A stretch of DNA of 64,000 nt from Nitrospira sp. Its GTDB lineage: Bacteria; Nitrospirota; Nitrospiria; Nitrospirales; Nitrospiraceae. A program made the translations under genes and the position numbers. Where the stretch lies: the NCBI GenBank assembly GCA_015709715.1, contig CP054184.1, positions 3,395,001 to 3,459,000 of the forward strand, written 5' to 3'. How positions within the stretch are numbered: the stretch's first letter is position 1; every line of letters begins with the position of its first letter. Shown here piece after piece: positions 51,511-61,300 of the stretch. The notes beneath the pieces were generated by a model. It was not told the DNA's origin. It did no database searches and saw only the letters and a list, made by a program, of their open reading frames with translations.

Positions 51511-53109
51511 ATGGCGGCGGTGTACTTGAGGCGGTTACGTGGATGGCGGTTCGTGCTGTTCAACGCCGTCCTCGGCCTGTCTCACATCGTGGTGCTGTTC
51601 AACGCGGGGTCGTACATCGCCCTCCTGCCGCACGTGTCGGGAGACTTGGGGGGAGTCTTACCCAGTTTTGTCACATGGGCGCAGACCGACTTCATGGTGG
51701 GGCTGGCACTCGGCTTTCCGCTGGCTCGCTACCTGTCAGGGCGGATCGGCGACTATCGGCTGTTGATCGGCGCCTTCATGGTGTACAGCGTGGCTTCCTA
51801 CCTGTGCGGAGACAGCCAGACCCTCACCCAATTCGTCCCGGCTCGCATCGTCCAAGGCATCGCCGGCGGCATCACCTTGCCGATCGCGCAGACGATGTTG
51901 CTGAACGAATATCCCAAACGGCTGAAGGCGGTGGCGCTCACCGTTTGGGGCCTCTTCAGCATCACGCCCTTCACGATCGGCATGCCGGTCGGCGGCTACA
52001 TCGCGTACATGCTCGGTTGGCGATTCCTGTTCTACCTGGATTTCGTGCTCACGTTGATCATCGTCGGTACCCTGAGCGCGCTCCTCTACGGGCGGGGATT
52101 CCGGCGGAGCTACGGTCGGTTCGACGCGATGGGGTTTCTGCTACTGGCGATGTTGTTGTTGGGGTTGCAGACCCTGCTCAACATGGGGAACGATTTCGAT
52201 TGGCTGGATTCGCCGTTCCTCCAGGCCATCCTGGTGGTGCTAGTCATCGTCTTTCCCTGTTTCATCATTTGGGAGTTGGGCGAGCGGCACCCGATCCTCG
52301 ACCTTCGCCTGTTTCTGCATCGCAATTTCCTGATCGGCGTCATCAGCCTCACGCTTGGCTTCTTTGCCGTTCAGGGATTGTTGTCGTTGTTGATCGTGCA
52401 GATCCAGTTGCTGCTGGGCTATTCGTCCAAATTGGCGGGCTTGGCGTTGCTGCCGTTGGTGTTGTTGGGGGCGCCGGTCATTGCGGTCATGCATTATCTC
52501 TGTAAATACATCGATGCACGCTGGTTGATTTGTTTGAACAGTCTCGGATTTGCCTGGGTTTTTTATTGGATCGGCCTGTACGACGATCCCCATTCATACG
52601 AGGAGTTGTTTTGGCCGATGGTCATGGAGGGGATTTTCCTGGGATCGTTTTTTACACCTGTGACGGTGCTGCTCCTGCATGGACTGTCAGGCCCCCTGGT
52701 CACCCGTGCAGCCGAGGTTGCGAATTTATTGCGTGTTGCTGCCGGCGCATTCGGCATCACGTTCCAGGGCATCGTTCTGTTCCGGAGGAAATATTTTCAC
52801 CAACTGCATTTGGCCGATCATTTCGGTGGACGGCAGTGGACCTCATTCGACCCGCTGGAGCGTCTGGCAGACAAATTCAGCGCTGCCGGGCTCAGTCCGT
52901 CGGAGATCCAGGGTAAATTTGGTGCCCTGATCAAACAACAGGCGGCGATTCTCGGCATGAACGACGCCTTTCTGGTCGCCAGTTTTTTGTTCATTGGTTT
53001 AGGCCTGTTAGTCTGGTTTGCGCATCCGACTCACTTGCCGTTGTCTCCGACCTCTGCCGATGAGTTGCGGGAGATGCGCGCGGAAGAGTTGATCGAGGAG
53101 GTGCCATGA
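51511..53109 (+). CDS. DHA2-family MFS efflux transporter (EmrB-like)
   Basis: 532 residues, about 14 membrane helices, with MFS motifs such as LARYLSGRIGDYRLLIGAF (motif A) and ARIVQGIAGGITLPIAQTMLLNEYP. ATG 51511 (GAGG upstream) is preferred to GTG 51499. It overlaps the outer-membrane factor gene by 4 bases (ATGA). With the channel and the HlyD-type adaptor downstream it forms a tripartite EmrAB-TolC-like exporter. The substrate is unknown. Confidence 0.88.
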   Translation: MAAVYLRRLRGWRFVLFNAVLGLSHIVVLFNAGSYIALLPHVSGDLGGVLPSFVTWAQTDFMVGLALGFPLARYLSGRIGDYRLLIGAFMVYSVASYLCGDSQTLTQFVPARIVQGIAGGITLPIAQTMLLNEYPKRLKAVALTVWGLFSITPFTIGMPVGGYIAYMLGWRFLFYLDFVLTLIIVGTLSALLYGRGFRRSYGRFDAMGFLLLAMLLLGLQTLLNMGNDFDWLDSPFLQAILVVLVIVFPCFIIWELGERHPILDLRLFLHRNFLIGVISLTLGFFAVQGLLSLLIVQIQLLLGYSSKLAGLALLPLVLLGAPVIAVMHYLCKYIDARWLICLNSLGFAWVFYWIGLYDDPHSYEELFWPMVMEGIFLGSFFTPVTVLLLHGLSGPLVTRAAEVANLLRVAAGAFGITFQGIVLFRRKYFHQLHLADHFGGRQWTSFDPLERLADKFSAAGLSPSEIQGKFGALIKQQAAILGMNDAFLVASFLFIGLGLLVWFAHPTHLPLSPTSADELREMRAEELIEEVP

Positions 53110-54605
53110 CCGCCGTGCGACGAAGCGTGTGGTCCGGTTTCGCGCTTGCGGGAGCTCTCTGGTGTGCGAGCTGCGCCTGGATTCCCAAAGGTGATCCCCC
53201 CGCGGAGTACATCGAACCGCCGGAGATGAAGGAGACCCTGGCCGAGGTCACCCATCGCCTGCAGCAGTGGCCCGACGATCGTTGGTGGGAACAGTTCGGG
53301 AACCCGGAATTGAATGACCTGATCGAAACCGCCCTCAAGGACAACCCCGGGCTGAAAGTGGCTTCCGCACGGCTCCGCGAGGCGACGGCGATGGTGAAGG
53401 TGGAAGGCGCGCGGCTGTTGCCGTTCCTGGAAGCCGACGCATCTCTCACCTATGAGCGACTCTCGCAACACGGTGTCTTTGCCGCGTTGAATCCGGAAGT
53501 CGCCGGGGTGCAGTTCATGCTGGGCATCATCAATCCCCTGAGTTTCCGGTATGAATTCGACTTCTGGGGAAAGAATCGGGCCATGCTCGAATCGGCGCTG
53601 GGCCATGCCGCAGCCGAAGAGGCGGAGATGGCGGAAGTGCGCCTGCGGCTGACCACCGGTATTGCGCGGGCCTACTTCCGAGGCCAGGCGCTCCGGCAAC
53701 AGTTCGACATCGTCAAGACCATCGTCGGCATCCGCCGGGATCTGCTCAAGCTGGCGGAAACGCGGTTTCGTCTCGGGCTGGATAACGACCAGCCGGTGAA
53801 GGTGGCCGTGGCGGACTACGAGGCGGCGTTCAAGCGGGAGGCGGCGGTCCGTGACCAGTTGGACGTGCAACGGCACTTGATCGCCCGGTTGGCCGGCAAG
53901 GGGCCCGACGAGGCGATCCATCTGTTTGCCAAACCGGCGGCGGTGATTCCTTCGCAGATTTCGGCGCCCGATCACCTATCCATCGGCCTGTTGGTGCATC
54001 GGCCCGACCTGGCCGCCGCGCTCTACCGTGCCTATGCCGCGTCGAAATTGGTGAAGGTGGCCAAGACCCGGTTCTATCCCACCATCGACCTGACCGGCTT
54101 CGTGGGATTTAACGCGCTGACGCTCACGAAAGGGGCGGATAAACTGGCCAACTTCCTGTTCAGCGGACAGAGTTTCTCTTACGGCCTTGCACCGGGGCTG
54201 CGCATTCCCTGGTTCGAGGGCGGCCGGCTTCGAGGGGAATTGGCGGCACAACGCGCGGAATACGATGCGGCGGTGGAACTCTACAACGACACGCTGTTGG
54301 ACGCCATGCGCGAGGTGGCGGACAGCCTGAGCGCCTGGCAAACGACCGGGGAGATGATGGCCTCGCATAAGCGCTTGCTGGCCTCCTTGAGCGACGACTG
54401 GCGGTTGGCCAAAGTTCGGCTGGTGAGCGGCCTCGATGACGACCGCGAAGTGCTACGGCATCGGCAGCCGGTGCTAGAGCAGGAATATGCCTTGCGGGCG
54501 TTGGAGAGCGACCAGTTGGTCGCCGCGGTCGATCTCATCGAGTCCCTGGGCGGCGGCTATCACAACCCGGACATCACGAAACGGCCGGCACATAACCCGA
54601 GTTGA
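53106..54605 (+). CDS. NodT/OprM-type outer-membrane efflux lipoprotein
   Basis: 499 residues. The N-terminus (SGFALAGALWCASC-A) resembles a lipoprotein signal. Two outer-membrane-efflux repeats are visible, including RWWEQFGNPELNDLIETALKDNPGLKVASARLREA and the second-half LVHRPDLAAALYRAYAASKLVKVAKTRFYPTIDLTG. It provides the outer-membrane duct for the MFS pump and adaptor on either side, and follows the pump gene with a 4-base overlap. Confidence 0.88.
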   Translation: MTAVRRSVWSGFALAGALWCASCAWIPKGDPPAEYIEPPEMKETLAEVTHRLQQWPDDRWWEQFGNPELNDLIETALKDNPGLKVASARLREATAMVKVEGARLLPFLEADASLTYERLSQHGVFAALNPEVAGVQFMLGIINPLSFRYEFDFWGKNRAMLESALGHAAAEEAEMAEVRLRLTTGIARAYFRGQALRQQFDIVKTIVGIRRDLLKLAETRFRLGLDNDQPVKVAVADYEAAFKREAAVRDQLDVQRHLIARLAGKGPDEAIHLFAKPAAVIPSQISAPDHLSIGLLVHRPDLAAALYRAYAASKLVKVAKTRFYPTIDLTGFVGFNALTLTKGADKLANFLFSGQSFSYGLAPGLRIPWFEGGRLRGELAAQRAEYDAAVELYNDTLLDAMREVADSLSAWQTTGEMMASHKRLLASLSDDWRLAKVRLVSGLDDDREVLRHRQPVLEQEYALRALESDQLVAAVDLIESLGGGYHNPDITKRPAHNPS

Positions 54606-54608
54606 ACT

Positions 54609-56156
54609 ATGACGACCAATCAAACCGACACCAGTACCAGTGCTCCTGAACCATCCGGCGGGTCTCCGACGGCGGGGCCCGCTCGGCTCCGCCCCAAGGC
54701 CATTCGCGCCCGCCGCAATCGGCGCCTCTTGATGGTAGCCTTGCTGGTTCTGCTCACCACCATCGGTTATCTCGTCTTTTGGTGGACGCACGACCGTCAT
54801 TGGGTCAAGACCGATAACGCGTATGTCACCGGGAACCTCGTGCCGGTCGCGGCGCAAGCCACCGGCATCGTCACCCACGTACTGGCGGAAGAAACGCAGT
54901 TCGTCAATCGCGGCGACCTGATGATTCGCCTGGACGAACACCTGGCTTACGCAGCGTTAGGCCGGGCGCGCGGACGGCTGGGCGAAGAAGTCCGGCGCAT
55001 CGCCGCGCTGTTCATGACCAGAAAACAGCTGGCGGAAAAACTGGTGTCCCGGACTGCGCGGCTGGAGTTGGCTCGCCACGATATGGATCGCTATCAAAAG
55101 GCCGTGCCGAGCGGCGCGGTGTCGAAGCAAATCGTGCAGAATACGGCGGATAAGATCTTGGCGTTGGAAGCCGAGGTGCGGGAGACGCAGGCCGAACTCG
55201 ACACCCTCGATGCCCAAATCGGCGGCACGACGGTGACGGAACATCCCGCGGTAGAGTTCGCCAAACATCAGCTCATCGAGGCGTATCTCGAGTATACGCG
55301 GCAGCAGATCCGCGCCCCGGTGTCCGGGTATGTGGCCAAACGGAAGGCGCAGGTCGGCGACCGTGTGAGTCCCGGCGCGCCGCTCATGACGATCGTGCCG
55401 TTGGACCACCTGTGGGTGGAGGCGAACCTGCGCGAAACCGAATTGCAGCACGTGCGGCCGGGACAGCCGGCGCTCGTGAACGTGAGCATGTACGGGAGCC
55501 GGCAGACCTTCCATGGCACGGTCGAGGGGTTGGTGCCTGGAAGTGGCAGCCCCTTTGCGCTGCTGCCGCCCGATAATTCCACGGGCAACTTCATTCACAT
55601 CGTTGAGCGGGTGCCGGTGCGGATCGCGTTGCCGGCGGAAGAAATTCGCGAACACCCGATCAGGCCGGGCCTGTCGACCGTGACGAGCATCAATGTGTCC
55701 GAGTCCGGGCAGTCCGTGTGGACATCCCTCGCGACTCCCTCCACGGCGGAATATGAAACGGATGTGTATGCCGACGAGTTGCCCACGGCGGAATCCATCG
55801 CGAACGAAGTGATGGAGACTAATCTGGTGATCGCCGCCTCGGACGCCGCCGGCGGTCTCGCGACGGTCAGATCTGTCGTTCAAGCAGAGCCGCAGAAGCC
55901 GACGGCCGGGGGACTGCGATCCGCTCACGGTGAATTCGGACAAACCGGTTCGGCGCGCAGGCCAGATCAGTTCGATCGGGAACGTGAGACGCTGATTCCA
56001 CCACGGAGTCCGGACCTCGGCCGGTCGACTCACCCGCTGGCGCCCTCCATTGGTCCGGGATCCGGCCTTCTGGGGCCTGAAGGGGGGCGGAGTCCGTCCC
56101 GCTTGCGCTCCGACTTCGAGCGGAGCCAACGCTCGCGCCCCCTCGAATTGCACTGA
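54609..56156 (+). CDS. EmrA/HlyD-type adaptor with an extended C-terminal tail
   Basis: 515 residues. One N-terminal membrane helix (LLMVALLVLLTTIGYLVFWW) leads to the biotinyl-lipoyl-like domain (KTDNAYVTGNLVPVAAQATGIVTHVLAEETQFVNRGDLMIRLDE), a coiled-coil hairpin, and IRAPVSGYVAKRKAQVGDRVSPGAPLMTIVPLDHLWVEANLRET. Homology to EmrA runs to about residue 405 (YETDVYADELPTAESIANEVMETNLV). The last 110 residues are Arg/Pro/Ser-rich, unstructured, and not expected in the family. They may reflect loss of the normal stop codon. The gene is three bases after the channel gene. Confidence 0.87.
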   Translation: MTTNQTDTSTSAPEPSGGSPTAGPARLRPKAIRARRNRRLLMVALLVLLTTIGYLVFWWTHDRHWVKTDNAYVTGNLVPVAAQATGIVTHVLAEETQFVNRGDLMIRLDEHLAYAALGRARGRLGEEVRRIAALFMTRKQLAEKLVSRTARLELARHDMDRYQKAVPSGAVSKQIVQNTADKILALEAEVRETQAELDTLDAQIGGTTVTEHPAVEFAKHQLIEAYLEYTRQQIRAPVSGYVAKRKAQVGDRVSPGAPLMTIVPLDHLWVEANLRETELQHVRPGQPALVNVSMYGSRQTFHGTVEGLVPGSGSPFALLPPDNSTGNFIHIVERVPVRIALPAEEIREHPIRPGLSTVTSINVSESGQSVWTSLATPSTAEYETDVYADELPTAESIANEVMETNLVIAASDAAGGLATVRSVVQAEPQKPTAGGLRSAHGEFGQTGSARRPDQFDRERETLIPPRSPDLGRSTHPLAPSIGPGSGLLGPEGGRSPSRLRSDFERSQRSRPLELH

Positions 56157-56329
56157 AGGGCGGGGCGCCCACGCGCGGATTAAATTTCTCTTAATGAGGC
56201 GGCAACGCTGGATTAAGGATTCCCACCGAACCTATCATGAGACCATGCGGTTCGACGGCGGCGAGGTCGAGCCGATGACGCGTCGCCCATCGTCGCGATC
56301 CTTCTGCGTCCCGCCTTCGAGGTGTAATC

Positions 56330-57850
56330 GTGCGCAACGTCGATCTCAGCTACCGAACGCTGCTGTCGGTCACCAACGTGTTGAACTCCCAACGCGATCG
56401 GCAAAGTCTCTTTCGCGCCGTCGTGGATCAGCTTGCCCACGTCGTTCGGTGGGAACGGGCGGGGATCACGGTCTATGACCTGGAGTCGGATGCGTTTCGG
56501 TTCTATGCCGTTGAAACGAACCTTCCCAAGGTGGTGTTGCGCAGCGACGCCATGATTCCCCGTGCCGACAGTGCCGTAGGATGGGTCTACGATCACCAGC
56601 GTGTTCATGTGCGCCCGCATCTTCAGCGCGAGCGCCTATTCATCGAGGACGAGAGTTACCTCGCCGAGGGATTGGGGCGGATGATCAACTTGCCGATGGT
56701 GGTGCAGGACGATTGCCTGGGCACCTTGAACATCGGCAGCGTCGAGGAGGGCCCGCCCGATCCGGAGGATGTCGAGTTCCTGCAGCAGGTCGCGACGCAG
56801 ATCGGGTACGCCATTGCGCAGGTGAATGCGTATGAGGAGATCAATCGGCTGCGCGAGCAGTTGGCGCAAGAAAATGTATATCTGACGGAAGAACTACGAT
56901 CCAGCCAGGACTATGGCATCGTCGAAGGACGGAGCCGGGCATTCGAGCAGGTACTGACGCTGGCGCACCGGGCCGCGCCGACCACCGCCACCGTGATGCT
57001 GACCGGCGAAACGGGGACGGGGAAGGAGGTCATGGCGCGCGCGATTCATGAATGGAGCGCCCGTCGGACCCGAGCATTTGTTCGGCTGAACTGCGCGGCG
57101 CTCCCTGCCGGCCTCATCGAGAGCGAATTGTTCGGCCACGAACGTGGTGCCTTTACCGGAGCGGACCGGCAGCGCGTGGGCCGTTTCGAACTGGCCGATG
57201 GCGGTACCCTCTTCCTGGACGAAATCGGCGAAATGCCGTTGGAGGCCCAGGCCAAGCTTTTGCGAGTGCTGCAGGACGGGTTGGTGGACCGCGTCGGCGG
57301 TACGAAGCCGGTTCCGGTAGATGTGCGGGTCATTGCCGCGACCAATGCCGATCTGCGGGCGGCGATTGCGCAGGGGCGTTTCCGCAGCGATCTGTACTAT
57401 CGTCTGAATGTGTTTCCGATCCACTTGCCGCCGTTGCGCGAGCGTCCCGAAGACATCCCCTCCCTCGCGCGACATTTTCTCCGCCACCATGCCCAGCGGC
57501 TCAAACGAGTGTGTCACGATGTCGAGGCCGCGTCGATGGAGCGTTTGGTGCAGTACGCCTGGCCCGGCAATGTGCGCGAGTTGGAGAACCTCGTCGAGCG
57601 GGCGTTGATCCTGTGCCACGAGCAGATCCTGCGGATCGACCCGGCGATGGTGACGCTCCCCCTCGCCGCCGAGCCCGCGGCCGGACGGACGCTCCAGGAC
57701 GAAGAGCGGCGTCACATCCTGAAAGTCTTGACCCTCGCCGATTGGCAAATCGAAGGTCCCGGCGCCGCCGCCGAACAACTGGGGTTGGCGCCGAGCACCC
57801 TCCGAAGCCGCATGCAGAAATTGGGGATCCGTCGCCCCGCTCGCCTGTAA
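56330..57850 (+). CDS. GAF-domain sigma-54-dependent activator beside nxrAB2
   Basis: 506 residues, GTG start with GAGGT upstream. An N-terminal GAF sensor domain (about 10-165), typical of NorR/FhlA/NifA-type activators, replaces a receiver. A short coiled coil follows, then an intact AAA+ domain: GETGTGKE, GAFTGA, GTLFLDEIGEMP and FRSDLYYRLNVF. The C-terminal Fis-like HTH reads GAAAEQLGLAPSTLRSRMQKLGI. It senses a ligand directly and needs no kinase. It lies immediately upstream of nxrAB2, across a 467-base region with palindromes and a sigma-54 promoter, and probably controls that operon. The GAF ligand is unknown. Confidence 0.92.
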   Translation: MRNVDLSYRTLLSVTNVLNSQRDRQSLFRAVVDQLAHVVRWERAGITVYDLESDAFRFYAVETNLPKVVLRSDAMIPRADSAVGWVYDHQRVHVRPHLQRERLFIEDESYLAEGLGRMINLPMVVQDDCLGTLNIGSVEEGPPDPEDVEFLQQVATQIGYAIAQVNAYEEINRLREQLAQENVYLTEELRSSQDYGIVEGRSRAFEQVLTLAHRAAPTTATVMLTGETGTGKEVMARAIHEWSARRTRAFVRLNCAALPAGLIESELFGHERGAFTGADRQRVGRFELADGGTLFLDEIGEMPLEAQAKLLRVLQDGLVDRVGGTKPVPVDVRVIAATNADLRAAIAQGRFRSDLYYRLNVFPIHLPPLRERPEDIPSLARHFLRHHAQRLKRVCHDVEAASMERLVQYAWPGNVRELENLVERALILCHEQILRIDPAMVTLPLAAEPAAGRTLQDEERRHILKVLTLADWQIEGPGAAAEQLGLAPSTLRSRMQKLGIRRPARL

Positions 57851-57918
57851 GTCATGCTCGTGATCCGCTGACCTCACGGTTGCCGCTTCCGCCCCATTCT
57901 CCCTTCATCATTCATGTT

Positions 57919-57988
57919 CCACGAATATTCGTGGTGGCGCCGTGTCCAGCCACCACGCGTTGTCGTGGCTTCGCGCTCGTGGCCACGA
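57919..57988. promoter_or_regulatory. Pair of palindromes, candidate enhancer sites for nxrAB2
   Basis: CCACGAATATTCGTGG (57919-57934) and TCGTGGCCACGA (57977-57988) are perfect palindromes sharing the CCACGA/TCGTGG half-site, with a further TCGTGG at 57963-57968. They lie about 75-140 bases upstream of the sigma-54 promoter at 58061, the normal distance for an activator binding region. Confidence 0.55.
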
Positions 57989-58060
57989 CGCGATCCCGCA
58001 CCGACCGATCACAGGCCGATATTTCAATGATCTAGGCGACAGGTCCAGGATCCTCCTTCG

Positions 58061-58076
58061 TGGCACACGGTCTGCA
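58061..58076 (+). promoter_or_regulatory. Sigma-54 (-24/-12) promoter for nxrAB2
   Basis: TGGCAC (58061-58066), 5 bases, CTGCA (58072-58076): a perfect -24 box and a -12 box with the invariant GC at correct spacing. The predicted start near 58088 gives a leader of about 230 bases before nxrA2. Confidence 0.65.
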
Positions 58077-58317
58077 CAGCGGGGGCTCGTGATTTTTTAT
58101 TCATCGCTGTTCATTTCGAGGGCGTGTGGCTCCGGGCGCAGGGACTGCGCCGCGCCGCGTTGCGTCGTGACCGGCTGCCGAGGCGGCGGAGAACCATGCG
58201 TCTGGAAAGGGGTGGGTCGACGGGCTGTGTCTGCCGGTCATTCGCATTCCAGCAAGCGGCGTCCCTTGTGTGTGACGTCGCATATTCGTTCCGTACTTTT
58301 ATGAGGAGGTGTTCAAC

Positions 58318-61300
58318 ATGCAGTTATCCCGCAGGCAGTTTCTGAAGGTCTCGGCGGGGACGGTCGCGGCGGCGGCCATTGCCGACAAGGCATTGGCATT
58401 GACCGCGCTCCAGCCCGTCGTCGAGGTCGACAATCCTCTGGGCGAGTATCCGGACCGGTCGTGGGAGCGCGTCTATCACGATCAGTATCGGTACGATTCG
58501 TCCTTCACCTGGGTCTGTTCACCGAACGACACGCATGCCTGTCGTATTCGGGCCTTCGTTCGGAACGGCGTGGTCATGCGCGTGGAGCAGAACTACGACC
58601 ACCAGACCTATGAAGATCTCTACGGTAACCGCGGGACGTTCGCGCACAACCCGCGCATGTGTCTGAAGGGCTTCACGTTCCACCGCCGCGTGTATGGTCC
58701 CTATCGTTTGAAGGGGCCGTTGATGCGCAAGTCGTGGAAGCAGTGGATGGACGACGGCTCGCCGGAGCTCACTCCCGATGTGAAGCGGAAATATAAGTTT
58801 GATGCCCGGTTCCTGGATGACATGATCCGGGTCTCTTGGGATACGGCCTTTACCTACGTGGCCAAGGCCATGATCGTGATTTCCACCCGGTACAGCGGTG
58901 AAGCCGGAGCCCGCCGCCTGCGCGAGCAGGGGTATGCGCCGGAGATGATCGAAATGATGAAGGGCGCGGGCGTGCGCTGCTTCAAGCACCGCGCGGGCAT
59001 GCCGATCCTGGGTATGATGGGCAAACATGCCAATACGCGATTCAACAATTGCGTGTTGCCGCTGCTGGACAGCTGGGTGCGGAAGATCAACCCCGATCAG
59101 GCCCAGGGCGGACGTTATTGGAACAACTATACGTGGCACGGCGATCAAGACCCCTCGCAACCGTGGTGGAACGGCACGCAGAACTGCGACGTCGATCTGT
59201 CGGACATGCGGTTCACCAAGCTGAATACCAGCTGGGGCAAGAATTTCGTCGAGAACAAGATGCCGGAAGCACACTGGAAGCTGGAGAGCATGGAGCGGGG
59301 CGCACGCCTCGTTATCATTACGCCGGAATACAATCCGACGGCCAGCCGCGCCGATTACTGGATCCCGGTGCGTCCGGAGACGGACGGCGCCTTGTTCCTC
59401 GGCAGTTGCAAAATCATTTTGGACGAGAATCTGCACGACATCGATTTCATCAAGGGGTTCACCGACATGCCGCTGCTGGTGCGGACGGATACCTTGCAGT
59501 ATCTGGATCCGCACGAAGTGGTGAAGGACTATCAGTTGCCGGACTTCTCCAAGTCTTACTCCGGCCGCGTGCAGGGCTTGACCAAGGAGCAGATTCAGCG
59601 CCTCGGCGGCATGATGGTGTGGGATCAGGCCAAGGGCAAGGCCGTGCCTCTGCATCGTGAGCAGGTCGGCCACCATCTGCAGGAGAGCGGCATCGATCCG
59701 GCCTTGACCGGCACCTATCGGGTCAAGTTGCTGAACGGGCGGGAAGTGGACGTGATGCCGATTTTTCAGCTGTACCAGGTGCACCTCCAAGACTACGACC
59801 TGGACACGGTGCATCAGGTGAATCGGTCGCCGAAAGACCTGATCGTCCGCTGGGCGCGGGATTGCGGCACGATCAAGCCGGCGGCCATCCACAACGGCGA
59901 AGGCGTCTGCCACTACTTCCACATGACCTCCATGGGACGGGCGGCGGCCTTGGTCATGATGCTGACCGGCAACATCGGTAAGTTCGGCACCGGATGCCAT
60001 ACCTGGTCGGGCAACTACAAGGTCGGCATTTGGCAGGCAGCGCCGTGGTCCGGCGCGGGCGCCAGCGTGTATCTGGGTGAGGATCCCTGGAATCTGAACC
60101 TCACGACCGATGCGCACGGCAAGGAGATCAAATATCGGAAGTACTATTACGGCGAAGAGCCAGGGTATTGGAACCACGGCGACAACGCGTTGATCGTCAA
60201 CACGCCGAAATACGGGCGCAAGGTGTTCACCGGCAAGACCCACATGCCGAGCCCCAGCAAAGTCCGCTGGGTCGTGAACGTGAACATTTTGAACAATTCG
60301 AAGCACCACTACGACATGGTGAAGAACGTCGATCCGAACATCGAGATGCTGGTGACGCAAGACATCGAGATGACGTCCGACGTCAACCATGCCGACGTGG
60401 CCTTTGCGGTCAACTCCTGGATGGAGTTCACCTATCCGGAGATGACCGCGACGGTGTCGAATCCGTGGATTCAGATTTGGAAGGGCGGCATCCGTCCGCT
60501 GTACGACACCCGGAACGATGCCGACACCTTCGCGGGTGTCTCGGCGAAACTGAAGGAGCTGACCGGGGAAGCCCGCATGGCCGACACCTATCGGTTCGTC
60601 TATCAGAACCGCATGGACATCTACGTACAGCGCATCCTCGATGCGTCGACGACGTTCTACGGCTACAGCGCGGACGTCATGTTGAAGTCGGAAAAGGGCT
60701 GGATGGTCATGTGCCGCACCTATCCGCGGCATCCGCTCTGGGAAGAGACTAACGAGTCCAAACCCCATTGGACACGATCGGGACGTCTGGAGTCCTATCG
60801 GATCGAGCCAGAAGCGATCGAGTACGGGGAAAACTTCATCGTGCACCGGGAAGGCCCGGAGTGTACGCCGTACCTGCCGAACGCTATCATGTCGACCAAT
60901 CCGTACATCCGCCCGGATGACTACGGCATTCCCATCACGGCGCAGCACCATGACGACAAAACGGTGCGCAACATCAAGCTGCCGTGGCAGGAGATCAAGC
61001 GGCATCCGAACCCGTTGTGGGAGAAGGGCTACCAGTTCTACTGCGTCACGCCCAAGACCCGGCACCGGGTGCACAGCCAATGGTCGGTGAACGACTGGGT
61101 GCAGATTTACGAGTCGAACTTCGGCGATCCCTACCGCATGGACAAGCGGACGCCGGGTGTCGGCGAGCATCAGTTGCACATCAACCCGCAGGCGGCGAAA
61201 GACCGCGGCATCAACGACGGCGACTATTGTTTCGTCGACGGCAACCCGGTGGACCGGCCCTATCGCGGCTGGAAACCGTCGGATCCGTTCTACAAGGTCG

